Below, piece by piece: positions 7,617 to 15,591 of a stretch of 52,844 bases of DNA; the stretch's first letter is position 1, and each line of letters starts with the position of its first letter. This DNA is from Rickettsia typhi (GTDB taxonomy: Bacteria > Pseudomonadota > Alphaproteobacteria > Rickettsiales > UBA1997): the NCBI GenBank assembly GCA_945862535.1, contig CAMAYG010000009.1:1-52844 (forward strand), given 5' to 3'. A program made the translations under genes and the position numbers. A model generated the notes under the pieces. It saw nothing but the letters and a program-made list of their open reading frames with translations. It was not told where the DNA came from and searched no databases.

Positions 7617-8999
7617 TTAACAGCTACGATATACAATTTTACCGGCAACTACCGTTATTATTGCCTTGCCACAAACTTCGAAATCGTTAAAAGGAGAGTT
7701 TTTCGATTTGCTGTAAAATTTATTAGTATCGATTTTCCATTTTTTGTTAATATCTATTAAAACTAGGTCGGCAATAGCATTTTTCTTAATTCTACCACGA
7801 TCAATACCAAGAATTTTGGCAGGATTGATTGTTAATTTTGCCAGTAAATCGATTAATGATATTTGCTGTTCATGATAAAGTTTTAGGCTAAGTGGCAACA
7901 TCGTCTCTACTCCAACAATACCAAAAGCCGCTTCTTGTAAAGGCAGATTCTTTACTGCTAAATGATGTGGGGCATGATCTGTGCTTATGGCATCTATTAC
8001 ACCACTTTTTAGGCCTTCAATCATTGCTAGACGGTCTTGTTCGCTTCTTAGGGGAGGGTTCATTTTTGCATTAGTGCCACTTTTCAACACTGCGGTATCG
8101 TTAAGAAGAAAATGATGCGGGCAAACTTCTACCGTTGCTTTTAAACCTTTGTCTTTGGCGATTTTTATTGCTTCTAGAGCCTCTATTGTTGATACATGTA
8201 AAAGATGATATTTTCCGCCGACGGCATTTAATATTTCGAGGTCTCTTTTAACGATAACCGATTCGGATATATTTGGAATTCCTCTGACTCCTAGTTCGAG
8301 CGAGGTCTTGCCTTCGTTAATACAGCCTTTATTGCTAAGGTTTAGGTCTTCGGCATGTTGAGCAATTACCATATCGAGATCTTTGCTATATTCAAAGGCT
8401 CTTCGCATAACATTAGCATTCATAACGGGAAGTCCGTCGTCGGTAAAACCAACGGCACCAGCCTTTTTTAGGGTTATCATATCGGTTAATTCTTCGCCTT
8501 TCATCGATTTTGTTATTGATGCATAAGCAAATATGTTGCAATAAGCTTCTTCTTGCCCCTTCATTTTTAGATATTCAACGATAAATGCAGAATCGATAAC
8601 TGGTGAAGTATTTGGCTGACATACAACACTAGTTATCCCGCCGGCAACCGCAGATTTACTGCCAGAGTTGAGATCTTCTTTATTTGTTTGTCCGGGGTCG
8701 CGGAAATGCACCTGCATATCGATTAAACCGGGGGCAAGAATCATTCCTTTGCAATCGATAATTGTTGCATCACTAAAATTACTTGGATTGAGCGATGGAT
8801 CGCTACCAAAATCGGCAATTAAATTGCCAATAACTAGTAAATTTCCTAGTTTTTGGTAGGTTGTAGCGGGGTCGATAATTGTGGCATTGATGAATAGAAT
8901 TTTATTGGTATTTGGCAAATGTGGTTTTGGCAAAGTAAAACAATCTTCCGTTAGATTGTGATTTAAAACATTGTTTTGATGAATTTCTTGATTTTGCAT
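7617..8999 (-). CDS. pyrC: Dihydroorotase, class I
   Basis: PyrC cyclises carbamoyl-aspartate to dihydroorotate in pyrimidine synthesis. The 460-residue amidohydrolase shows the class I layout: GLIDMQVHFRDPG near residue 91, VVCQPNTSPVID, GAVGFTDDGLP, AQHAED, LLHVST and ISTDHAPH with the catalytic Asp. The first His of the usual H-x-H zinc pair is replaced by Gln96, while His98, the Asp of TDD, the later His residues and the Asp of TDH are kept. The N-terminus is about 30 residues longer than common. It is a single gene, not adjacent to pyrB or other pyrimidine genes in the window; pyrH lies far away at 37 kb. Confidence 0.9.
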   Translation of the reverse strand: MQNQEIHQNNVLNHNLTEDCFTLPKPHLPNTNKILFINATIIDPATTYQKLGNLLVIGNLIADFGSDPSLNPSNFSDATIIDCKGMILAPGLIDMQVHFRDPGQTNKEDLNSGSKSAVAGGITSVVCQPNTSPVIDSAFIVEYLKMKGQEEAYCNIFAYASITKSMKGEELTDMITLKKAGAVGFTDDGLPVMNANVMRRAFEYSKDLDMVIAQHAEDLNLSNKGCINEGKTSLELGVRGIPNISESVIVKRDLEILNAVGGKYHLLHVSTIEALEAIKIAKDKGLKATVEVCPHHFLLNDTAVLKSGTNAKMNPPLRSEQDRLAMIEGLKSGVIDAISTDHAPHHLAVKNLPLQEAAFGIVGVETMLPLSLKLYHEQQISLIDLLAKLTINPAKILGIDRGRIKKNAIADLVLIDINKKWKIDTNKFYSKSKNSPFNDFEVCGKAIITVVAGKIVYRSC

Positions 9000-9037
9000 A
9001 ATTGAGCTAAGTTTAAGGCTAGGATTTAATACTTGGT

Positions 9038-10117
9038 TTAGGACTGTGATTTAAGGCTATTAATTGATAATTTACTTAACAATTTACGATCTGCCTCTGC
9101 TTCTGGATTGTCTGTTGTTAATAGTTTTTCTCCGTAAAAAATCGAATTAGCTCCGGCAAAAAAACACCATGCTTGGGTTTGTTCGTTCATTTGGCTTCTG
9201 CCCGCAGAAAGGCGGATAACCGATTTTGGCATCATTATTCTGGCAACTGCAATGGTTCTAATGAATTCAAATTGATCGAAATCTTCGTTATTAGCAAGTG
9301 GGGTTCCGGCAACTTTTACCAACATATTAATAGGCACAGATTGCGGATGTTTTGGCAAATTAGCAAGCACAATTAGCATTTTTGCACGATCGAGCCTCGA
9401 TTCTCCCATGCCAACAATACCGCCACTGCAAACATTAAGACCAGCCTCGCGAACATTGGTTAAGGTGTTAATTCTGTCTTCAAATTTACGGGTTGTAATA
9501 ATTTCCGAATAAAACTCGGGGGAGCTGTCGATATTGTGATTATAATAATCTAGCCCAGCTTCTTTCAATGCACTTGCCTGTTCGGCAGTGAGCATTCCCA
9601 GAGTCATGCAGGTTTCAATTTCTAGGTCTTTTACCGCTTTGATGATATTACAAATGTTGTCGACATCCTTTTTGTGTAGGCTTCGCCATGCCGCCCCCAT
9701 GCAGAATCTTGATGCTCCCGCATTTTTAGCATTTTTTGCTGCCTCGATGATTTGTTCTATTGGCATTGTCGCTTCTTTTTCTAGGCCGGTATCGTAATGG
9801 GCAGATTGAGGGCAATATTTGCAATTTTCAGGACATCCGCCAGTTTTAATACTAAGCAAGGTGCTGATTTGAATTTGGTTAGCATCGTGATTTTGACGAT
9901 GGATATTGGTAGCAAGAAAAAGTAGGTCGTTAAAAGGCAAATTAAACATTTCAACAACTTCTTCGGTTGTAAAATCGTGTCGTATTATTGTTTGTTCGCT
10001 TGTCGTTAATTTGCTTAACGGTGAATTATTTATTAATTCTTCTTGATTTGTATTATTATCTTGGATAATGCTATTAACCATAGCTTTAACAGAATTATTG
10101 ATGTTGTAGTTAATCAT
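9038..10117 (-). CDS. bioB: Biotin synthase BioB
   Basis: This radical SAM enzyme inserts sulfur into dethiobiotin to form biotin. The CxxxCxxC cluster motif ([10 protein letters not shown]; Cys95, Cys99, Cys102 from this start) and the CPQSAHY block are canonical. So are [35 protein letters not shown] and the C-terminal [17 protein letters not shown]. An in-frame ATG further upstream at 10201 would overlap the divergent rlmH gene by 63 bases and add residues with no family counterpart. The ATG at 10117 (or 10084) is therefore preferred. No other bio gene is in the window. The region shared with rlmH is only 21 bases, so promoters must overlap coding sequence. Confidence 0.93.
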   Translation of the reverse strand: MINYNINNSVKAMVNSIIQDNNTNQEELINNSPLSKLTTSEQTIIRHDFTTEEVVEMFNLPFNDLLFLATNIHRQNHDANQIQISTLLSIKTGGCPENCKYCPQSAHYDTGLEKEATMPIEQIIEAAKNAKNAGASRFCMGAAWRSLHKKDVDNICNIIKAVKDLEIETCMTLGMLTAEQASALKEAGLDYYNHNIDSSPEFYSEIITTRKFEDRINTLTNVREAGLNVCSGGIVGMGESRLDRAKMLIVLANLPKHPQSVPINMLVKVAGTPLANNEDFDQFEFIRTIAVARIMMPKSVIRLSAGRSQMNEQTQAWCFFAGANSIFYGEKLLTTDNPEAEADRKLLSKLSINSLKSQS

Positions 10118-10138
10118 ATTTAATAAATTTATAGTAAA

Positions 10139-10600
10139 ATGAAGATCTTTATTGTCGCCTGTGGCAAAATCGAAAATTCCGCATATGAAAATCTGTGGCA
10201 AGAATATAAAAAGAGATTAAAATGGCAAGTAAAATTAATCGAAATAAATTTAAAGAACAGTAGTAGTTTATCGGTAGAAGAATATCGCAATCAAGAAAAA
10301 AAGCTTATCTTGCAATATTTGCCAAAAGATGCAACAATTATTGTGCTTGACATTAATGGAAAAGATTGGTCGAGTGAGTATTTTGCTAGTAAAATTGAAG
10401 ATTTCCAACAATCAAGCATTAGTGAGGTTGTTTTTTTGATTGGCGGAGCTTTTGGGCTAGATAAAGATTTGTGCGACAGGGCAAATTATCGTTTTTCTTT
10501 TGGCAGAATAACATTGCCACATCTTATGGCGAGAATAGTATTAATAGAACAAATTTACCGAGCACAAACAATAATAGAAAAACATCCTTATCATAAGTAG
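10139..10600 (+). CDS. rlmH: 23S rRNA (pseudouridine1915-N3)-methyltransferase RlmH
   Basis: RlmH is a SPOUT-family methyltransferase that acts on helix 69 of 23S rRNA in assembled 70S ribosomes. The 153-residue protein has the standard N-terminus (KIFIVACGK). It also has the knot region [13 protein letters not shown] and the diagnostic C-terminus [20 protein letters not shown] ending in HPYHK. It is read divergently from bioB and convergently to mlaE. In many Alphaproteobacteria rlmH sits beside rsfS and nadD, which are not seen here. Confidence 0.94.
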   Translation: MKIFIVACGKIENSAYENLWQEYKKRLKWQVKLIEINLKNSSSLSVEEYRNQEKKLILQYLPKDATIIVLDINGKDWSSEYFASKIEDFQQSSISEVVFLIGGAFGLDKDLCDRANYRFSFGRITLPHLMARIVLIEQIYRAQTIIEKHPYHK

Positions 10601-10609
10601 CTTGGCTCT

Positions 10610-10654
10610 AGAGAATAATTACTTAGAGAATAATTACTTAGAGAATAATTGCTT
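10610..10654 (+). repeat. 15-bp tandem repeat, three copies
   Basis: The unit AGAGAATAATTACTT occurs at 10610-10624 and 10625-10639, with a one-base variant at 10640-10654. It lies between the convergent rlmH and mlaE ends. It has no dyad symmetry and looks like slippage. Confidence 0.9.
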
Positions 10655-10733
10655 AAAACCTTTATTTGTTATAATACAAGAAGTTGTGTAATATGCAGAT
10701 AATCACTCGATCTAGTAAAATAGGTAATAAATT

Positions 10734-11516
10734 CTAGTGAAAGAAGAAACCTGTAATAATGTAGTTGAGGAGTAGTATTGTTATCGATGAATATACTACG
10801 GCATTAGTCGTTGCAATGCCAACCCCTTCTGCTCCTCCTTTAGAATTATAGCCACAATAACAACTTATGACCGCAATTGCTAATCCAAAGAAGAATGCTT
10901 TAACTAAGCCTAAAATTATGTCGCCAGTTTCAAGAAATTTGAAGGTGTTGGCAATATAGCTCTCTGCCGAGAAGTTTAGCGAGTAGACACTAACGGTATA
11001 ACCGCCCATAACCCCAATAATATCGGCAATGATCACTAAAATTGGTAGGCTGATAATTGTTGCAATTATCCTTGGTACAACAAGATATTTGATAGGGTTA
11101 GTCGATAAAGTTTTAAGTGCATCAATTTGTTCGGTAACTTTCATTGTTCCCAGTTCTGCGGCCATCGATGCCCCAACTCTGGCTGCCACCATTAAGCCCG
11201 CCAGTACTGGGCCAAGCTCTCGGGTGATAGATAAGACAACAACTGTTGCGATGGTGCTTTCTGCATTAAATCTCGAGAATCCAGAATAGCTTTGTAGTGC
11301 CATAACCGCTCCAGAAAATATTGCAGTTAAACCTACGACAGGTAAAGAATAAAAGCCGATCTTGATTAGTTGCTTAAAGATTATTTTGTAGTAAAAAGGG
11401 CGATAAAAACACTGATATATTGCATTAGCAATAAAAATTGCCACTTCTCCAATTTTAGACAGTAAATCTAGAGTGAAAATACCTATTTTGGCAAGAAAAA
11501 GATAATAAATTGGCAT
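10734..11516 (-). CDS. mlaE: MlaE family phospholipid ABC transporter permease
   Basis: This is the integral membrane permease of the Mla lipid transporter, which moves phospholipids between the inner and outer membranes with MlaF (ATPase), MlaB and MlaD. The 260-residue protein has five to six hydrophobic segments and the family signature GAVMALQSYSGFSRF. It also has the conserved block RELGPVLAGLMVAARVGASM followed by AAELGTMKVTEQIDAL, and a C-terminal SCYCGYNSKGGAEGVG. The partner genes mlaF and mlaD do not follow, so the transporter is encoded at scattered loci. It is read from downstream of tRNA-Val toward rlmH. Confidence 0.9.
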   Translation of the reverse strand: MPIYYLFLAKIGIFTLDLLSKIGEVAIFIANAIYQCFYRPFYYKIIFKQLIKIGFYSLPVVGLTAIFSGAVMALQSYSGFSRFNAESTIATVVVLSITRELGPVLAGLMVAARVGASMAAELGTMKVTEQIDALKTLSTNPIKYLVVPRIIATIISLPILVIIADIIGVMGGYTVSVYSLNFSAESYIANTFKFLETGDIILGLVKAFFFGLAIAVISCYCGYNSKGGAEGVGIATTNAVVYSSITILLLNYIITGFFFH

Positions 11517-11569
11517 ATAAAATTTATTGAAAATTGGCGAGTTGCAAGATTTGTTGGTTTTATCAAATA

Positions 11570-11646
11570 TGGTGGGTGGTAGAGAACTTGAATCTCCGAC
11601 CTCTACGATGTCAACGTAGCACTCTAACCAACTGAGCTAACCACCC
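11570..11646 (-). tRNA. tRNA-Val (anticodon GAC)
   Basis: A full cloverleaf reads from 11646 down to 11570. The acceptor GGGTGGT pairs with ACCACCC, followed by discriminator A and an encoded CCA. The D-arm is GCTC/GAGT, the anticodon stem CTACG/CGTAG has loop TTGACAT, and the T-arm contains TTCAAGT. Anticodon GAC reads GUC/GUU. Confidence 0.93.
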
Positions 11647-11780
11647 AATTAACCATTAAATTATAGTCTTATGATTAAGATTATAATTTTGTTATGGCTT
11701 AATGAAATGATATATTTTTTTAATATATTTTATCGTTTTCCATTTTTAAAGCCAAATTTTAATTTTATCTGTTTTTAGAG

Positions 11781-11860
11781 TTTTTGGGCTAAAAATCTTT
11801 AAAAAGCTTTTAGCTATATAATATAAGGCTTTGTTTTTTTAAATATTTTTAGCCCAAAAA
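11781..11860. terminator. Large inverted repeat (25-bp arms, 30-base loop)
   Basis: Left arm 11781-11805 and right arm 11836-11860 are complementary at 24 of 25 positions; the core of the left arm is TTTTTGGGCTAAAAAT. It lies downstream of acpP (read leftward) and upstream of tRNA-Val. It could terminate acpP transcription, since it is rich in terminal T runs on both strands. Arms this long in an AT-rich genome could also be a palindromic mobile element. Confidence 0.6.
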
Positions 11861-11898
11861 GATTTTGCTAGACTTTGGCTCTAAATATAGAAATGGTA

Positions 11899-12138
11899 TT
11901 AGATATTTTTTGTAATGTAGTCAACTGCACTGCCAACTGTTGTAATTTTTTCTGCTGCATCATCTGGTATTTCAATTCCAAATTCTTCTTCGAAAGCCAT
12001 TACTAATTCGACTTGGTCAAGACTGTCGGCTCCGAGGTCGTTGATAAAGCTGGCATTTTCGTTAACCTTGCTTTCTTCTGCTCCGAGGTGATTAATAATA
12101 ATTTTTTTTACTCTTTCTAAGATATCGTTTCTGCTCAT
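11899..12138 (-). CDS. acpP: Acyl carrier protein AcpP
   Basis: This small acidic carrier protein holds growing acyl chains on a phosphopantetheine arm during fatty-acid synthesis. It is 79 residues long with the prosthetic-group motif GADSLD, Ser39 being the attachment site. The recognition helix [17 protein letters not shown] and a normal C-terminus follow. It stands alone: fabG, fabD and fabF are not adjacent. A 296-base spacer on the upstream side holds no gene and no clear promoter boxes. Confidence 0.96.
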   Translation of the reverse strand: MSRNDILERVKKIIINHLGAEESKVNENASFINDLGADSLDQVELVMAFEEEFGIEIPDDAAEKITTVGSAVDYITKNI

Positions 12139-12434
12139 GTTGTGATATGATTAATTAATAGTTAGGCCAACAATTTACATTGAAGGCAAAAAATTAAGTC
12201 TTAATTTAAACTTGTTAAAATAAGGCTAAAAGCGAAAGAAGAATCTATAAACTTAACCCGAATAATTATTACGATTATTTGGTTATCTATAAACATTAAA
12301 GCTTAAGAGATAGCTAAATAACAGCAATAAACATTTTGGCATAACTTTGCTAAAAAGCAAAAATAAAGTCCGCTTTTAATTTAGCAAGTTTTTTTTATAC
12401 CTTTTTTACTTTATTACGAATATTGCAAAATTTT

Positions 12435-13364
12435 TTAGCGATATATTGCTAAAAGGCCAGAATTATTGAGTAATTTGAGCTGAGAATCTTTGCCAAAGGG
12501 CATTTTTCCAAGAATTTTATCGATAAAGTTTTCCTCTTCTTCTTGTAAAGATACTTCTATGATTGGTAATTTTTTTATTGGCAATAGGTGTTTCTTGCTG
12601 AAGTGTTCCAGAATCTTGTCTGTTCCACCAATTTCGTCGATAAGACCAAGTTTTAGGGCTTGTCTACCAGTAAAAACCCTGCCGTCGAATAACTCGGGAA
12701 GATTGGCGATTTTGTTGCCCCTTCTTTGACGAACTAGATCGGTAAAGAATTGGTAGCTATCGGCAATTGATTCGTTAATTACTTTATCTGCATCGACAGA
12801 AGTTTTTTCGAAAGGTGAGGGGGTTCCTTTTAATGGGGCAGATTTATAGTTATGAAATTTAATTCCAACTTTATCGGCAAGATCGGTTAGATCTGTAGAT
12901 TGCATAATAACCCCGATGGATCCGGTGATTGTGCCGTTTCTTGCAACAATGTAATCGGAAGATAACGAGATCATATAGCCACCAGAAGCTGCCAAAGAGT
13001 TCATGGCTATTGCTAGAGGCTTCTTCTTTGCGATTTTATATAATTCTTCATATAAAATTTCGCTACCAACTATCGAGCCACCGGGGCTGTCTACTTCTAC
13101 TATTAAGCCTTTGATTTTATCGTTTTCAAGAATCTTATTTAAAACTTCTGAACGATAAGAATCTTCAAGAATGACACCTTCTATTTTTATTTTTGCCAAA
13201 TAATCGTTATAATGGATATTTTCGGTTTTATTATTATGAGAGGCATATTTTAACCACAAGACTCCTACTAGAATAACGATTAACAAAGTGTTAATATTCG
13301 ATATTCTTTGCAGTCGCCTTTTAAGGTTAAGAATAATTGCTAAGTGGTTATCTTGAAGATTCAT
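12435..13364 (-). CDS. sppA: Signal peptide peptidase SppA (short form)
   Basis: This membrane-bound serine protease degrades cleaved signal peptides. The 309-residue protein has one N-terminal membrane segment (about residues 25-40), then a single S49 protease domain. Key parts are VEVDSPGGSIVGSE, the nucleophile Ser127 in LAASGGYM, the DYIVARNGTITGSIGV strand, and Lys179 in KSAPLKG as general base. The Ser-Lys spacing of 52 residues equals that in Bacillus SppA. It starts eight bases after the rpsA stop, so both are in one transcript, an arrangement seen in other Alphaproteobacteria. Confidence 0.92.
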   Translation of the reverse strand: MNLQDNHLAIILNLKRRLQRISNINTLLIVILVGVLWLKYASHNNKTENIHYNDYLAKIKIEGVILEDSYRSEVLNKILENDKIKGLIVEVDSPGGSIVGSEILYEELYKIAKKKPLAIAMNSLAASGGYMISLSSDYIVARNGTITGSIGVIMQSTDLTDLADKVGIKFHNYKSAPLKGTPSPFEKTSVDADKVINESIADSYQFFTDLVRQRRGNKIANLPELFDGRVFTGRQALKLGLIDEIGGTDKILEHFSKKHLLPIKKLPIIEVSLQEEEENFIDKILGKMPFGKDSQLKLLNNSGLLAIYR

Positions 13365-13372
13365 TATGTATT

Positions 13373-15232
13373 TTATTGCTTAGGATCGAATGATTTTAGC
13401 ACATTACCAGTCATATCTCCTATGGAAGATCCTCCGGTATTGTTGTCGGAGTAAATGTGAGCCTGATGTTCTTCTAGCTCCATTTCTTTGATTGATAGTA
13501 GCAATTTGCCAGTAACATTGTTAAACAAGATTACTTTTGCTTCTATTGCATCGCCGACGGTGAACTTTTCTGTTCTTTGATCGTTTTTGTTTTTTGATAT
13601 ATCGAGTCTTTTGATAATGCCTTTAAGGCCATTTTCTACTTCTACTTCGATGAAATCTTTTTTAACATTAAGAACCACTGCAGAAACAACTTGATTATTT
13701 TTCATTTTTTCAAGAGTTTTAGCAAAGTTTTCAATGTCTAATTGTTTTATTCCAAGGCTAATTCTTTCTTTTTCGTAGTTGCTACCAAGAACTATAACTT
13801 TGATTTTTTCGTCCTTTTTAAGCTTCTTGATAACACTATCTGCTTCGCCCGAACTATTAGCTGCATCGGAAAGGTGAATCAGACCATCTACCCCAGTATC
13901 AAAACCAACGAATAGACCAAATTCTGTAGAGTTGCGAACGATACCTTCAACAATATCGCCAACATTATGAGTTTCCGAGAATATTTGCCAAGGGTTTTTT
14001 TCGCATTGTTTAACACCAAGAGATATTCTGTGACTTTGCGAATTGACATCGAGAATCATTACTTCTACTTCTTGTTTTAGTGATAGAATTTTGTTAGGAT
14101 TAGTTACACCTTTAAACCAGCTCATTTCCGAAACATGCACCAAGCCTTCAATGCCAGGCTCTATTTCGACAAAGGCACCATAAGTTGTAAGGTTGGTAAC
14201 TTTACCCTTGAGAACTGCTCCAATAGGGTATCTTTCAACGATATTTTCCCAAGGATTTTGTTGCAATTGCTTCATTCCTAGAGAAACTCTCTTAGTTTGT
14301 TCGTCGAATTTAATGACCTGAACTTTAACTTCCTGACCAACTTTTAAAACATCGGAAGGGTGTCGAACACGGCACCAAGAAATGTCTGTTAAGTGTAATA
14401 GGCCATCGAAGCTACCAAAATCAACGAATGCACCGTAATCGGTAATATTTTTAATTACACCATCTAAGACATCGCCAATTTTAATTCCAGATAAGACTTT
14501 TTCTTTTTCAACATTTCTTTGAGTTTCAAGAATGGCTCTTCTTGAAACAACAACATTACCACGAAGATCGTCGATTTTTAATACTTGAAGTTTTTCGGTG
14601 CGATTTACAAGGAAATTTTCGTCGGAAAGTAGCATTGTATCTACTTGGCTACGAGGAAGGAAGCAGATGATTTCGTCTATTTCTACGGCATAACCACCTT
14701 TTACTTTACCAAGGACAAAGCCTTCGACAGTAGTTTTTTCTTCTAGGCAAGTTTTAAGATATTGCCAAACGAGGAATCTTTTAGCATTTTTACGGCTAAT
14801 TATAAGGTCGCCCTTTTTGTTTTCGAGTTTTTCGAGTAAAACATCGGTTACATCGCCAATTTCAATTCCGCTGTCTTTTCTGAATTCTGCAATATCGATA
14901 AAGCCAATTGATTTGGCACCAATATCGACAGCAACTCTTTCTTCGGTAAGTTCTACTATTACACCTTTAACAATATTGCCTTCTTCTAGTTTTTGACTGT
15001 CTTTTTCATATTCTTCAAAAAGTTTGCCAAAATTTTCGTCGATGAATAATTGTTCTTGCATCCTTATTGCTTCTTGCTGTTCTGCAATATCGGAGATATT
15101 TTTACGACTTCTTGAGCTTTCTTTGCTTTGACCTTCGTTTTCTAGGTTGTCGTCTTGATTGTTGTTATTTTCTGCGATTTCGTGCTCGCTATTGTGTTGT
15201 TCGGAGATTTCTTGATAATTGTTAGAAGACAT
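13373..15232 (-). CDS. rpsA: 30S ribosomal protein S1
   Basis: S1 captures and unfolds mRNA on the 30S subunit. The 619-residue protein has about six S1 (OB-fold) domains; the central ones carry the classic GAFVDFGSFDGLLHLTDISW and GAFVEIEPGIEGLVHVSEMS. Recurrent VSLGMKQLQQNPW-type linkers close the domains. It is about 50-60 residues longer than typical because of an Asn/Gln/Glu/Ser-rich N-terminal tail before the LFEEYEK start of the usual S1. An S1-dependent initiation mode would fit the lack of Shine-Dalgarno sequences around here. sppA follows directly. Confidence 0.95.
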   Translation of the reverse strand: MSSNNYQEISEQHNSEHEIAENNNNQDDNLENEGQSKESSRSRKNISDIAEQQEAIRMQEQLFIDENFGKLFEEYEKDSQKLEEGNIVKGVIVELTEERVAVDIGAKSIGFIDIAEFRKDSGIEIGDVTDVLLEKLENKKGDLIISRKNAKRFLVWQYLKTCLEEKTTVEGFVLGKVKGGYAVEIDEIICFLPRSQVDTMLLSDENFLVNRTEKLQVLKIDDLRGNVVVSRRAILETQRNVEKEKVLSGIKIGDVLDGVIKNITDYGAFVDFGSFDGLLHLTDISWCRVRHPSDVLKVGQEVKVQVIKFDEQTKRVSLGMKQLQQNPWENIVERYPIGAVLKGKVTNLTTYGAFVEIEPGIEGLVHVSEMSWFKGVTNPNKILSLKQEVEVMILDVNSQSHRISLGVKQCEKNPWQIFSETHNVGDIVEGIVRNSTEFGLFVGFDTGVDGLIHLSDAANSSGEADSVIKKLKKDEKIKVIVLGSNYEKERISLGIKQLDIENFAKTLEKMKNNQVVSAVVLNVKKDFIEVEVENGLKGIIKRLDISKNKNDQRTEKFTVGDAIEAKVILFNNVTGKLLLSIKEMELEEHQAHIYSDNNTGGSSIGDMTGNVLKSFDPKQ

Positions 15233-15322
15233 TATAAGATTTGTTAATTGTTGTTATTATGATTTATCTGGTTGAATATTTCCAGATTAAATCGGTAAGT
15301 GCCATAGAAAGTATATTGAAAA

Positions 15323-15391
15323 TACCTTGGAAAGCTCCTCGGAAAATACACCCTCGGGAAATACCTCTGGAAATACCTCTGGAAATGCCCT
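15323..15391 (+). repeat. Imperfect 12-bp tandem repeat
   Basis: The unit GGAAATACCTCT is perfect at 15357-15368 and 15369-15380, with degenerate copies on both sides (GGAAATGCCCT, GGAAAGCTCCTC). It lies upstream of rpsA. It looks like slippage; a protein-binding role cannot be excluded. Confidence 0.75.
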
Positions 15392-15503
15392 AGAAAATGT
15401 TATTTTGCAAACATTATAAATTCTAGGCAACAAAAGATAAAATATAAAATTTTATTAGCAAGTAAATAAATTAATTTTTTAACTAGATAATGCTAAAATA
15501 CTA

Positions 15504-15531
15504 TTGACATAATCTTCGGTCGATAAATAAT
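15504..15531 (+). promoter_or_regulatory. Sigma70-type promoter for the hsd operon
   Basis: A perfect -35 box TTGACA at 15504-15509 is separated by 16 bases from AATAAT at 15526-15531. This is the best promoter match noticed in the window. It is 60 bases upstream of the hsdM start and on the right strand. Confidence 0.6.
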
Positions 15532-15591
15532 AACGATAATTAAATATTTTAATTTTTACTAATATAAGTTAATTAATGAAATTTTAAAAAA

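Larger units (their letters stand above)
15233..15591. other. Intergenic region between divergent rpsA and hsdM
   Basis: This 359-base spacer has no open reading frame. It holds imperfect 12-bp repeats (15323-15391) near the rpsA side, a good sigma70-like promoter facing hsdM (15504-15531) and a long A/T stretch before the hsdM ATG. No RNA gene was recognised. The rpsA promoter must also lie here. Confidence 0.7.

Noticed and set aside
10118-10201. Upstream start for bioB
   Set aside because: It would overlap rlmH by 63 bases and adds residues without family resemblance.
10610-10654. Three direct repeats of 15 bp considered as a CRISPR seed
   Set aside because: The repeats are directly adjacent without spacers, and no cas genes are present.
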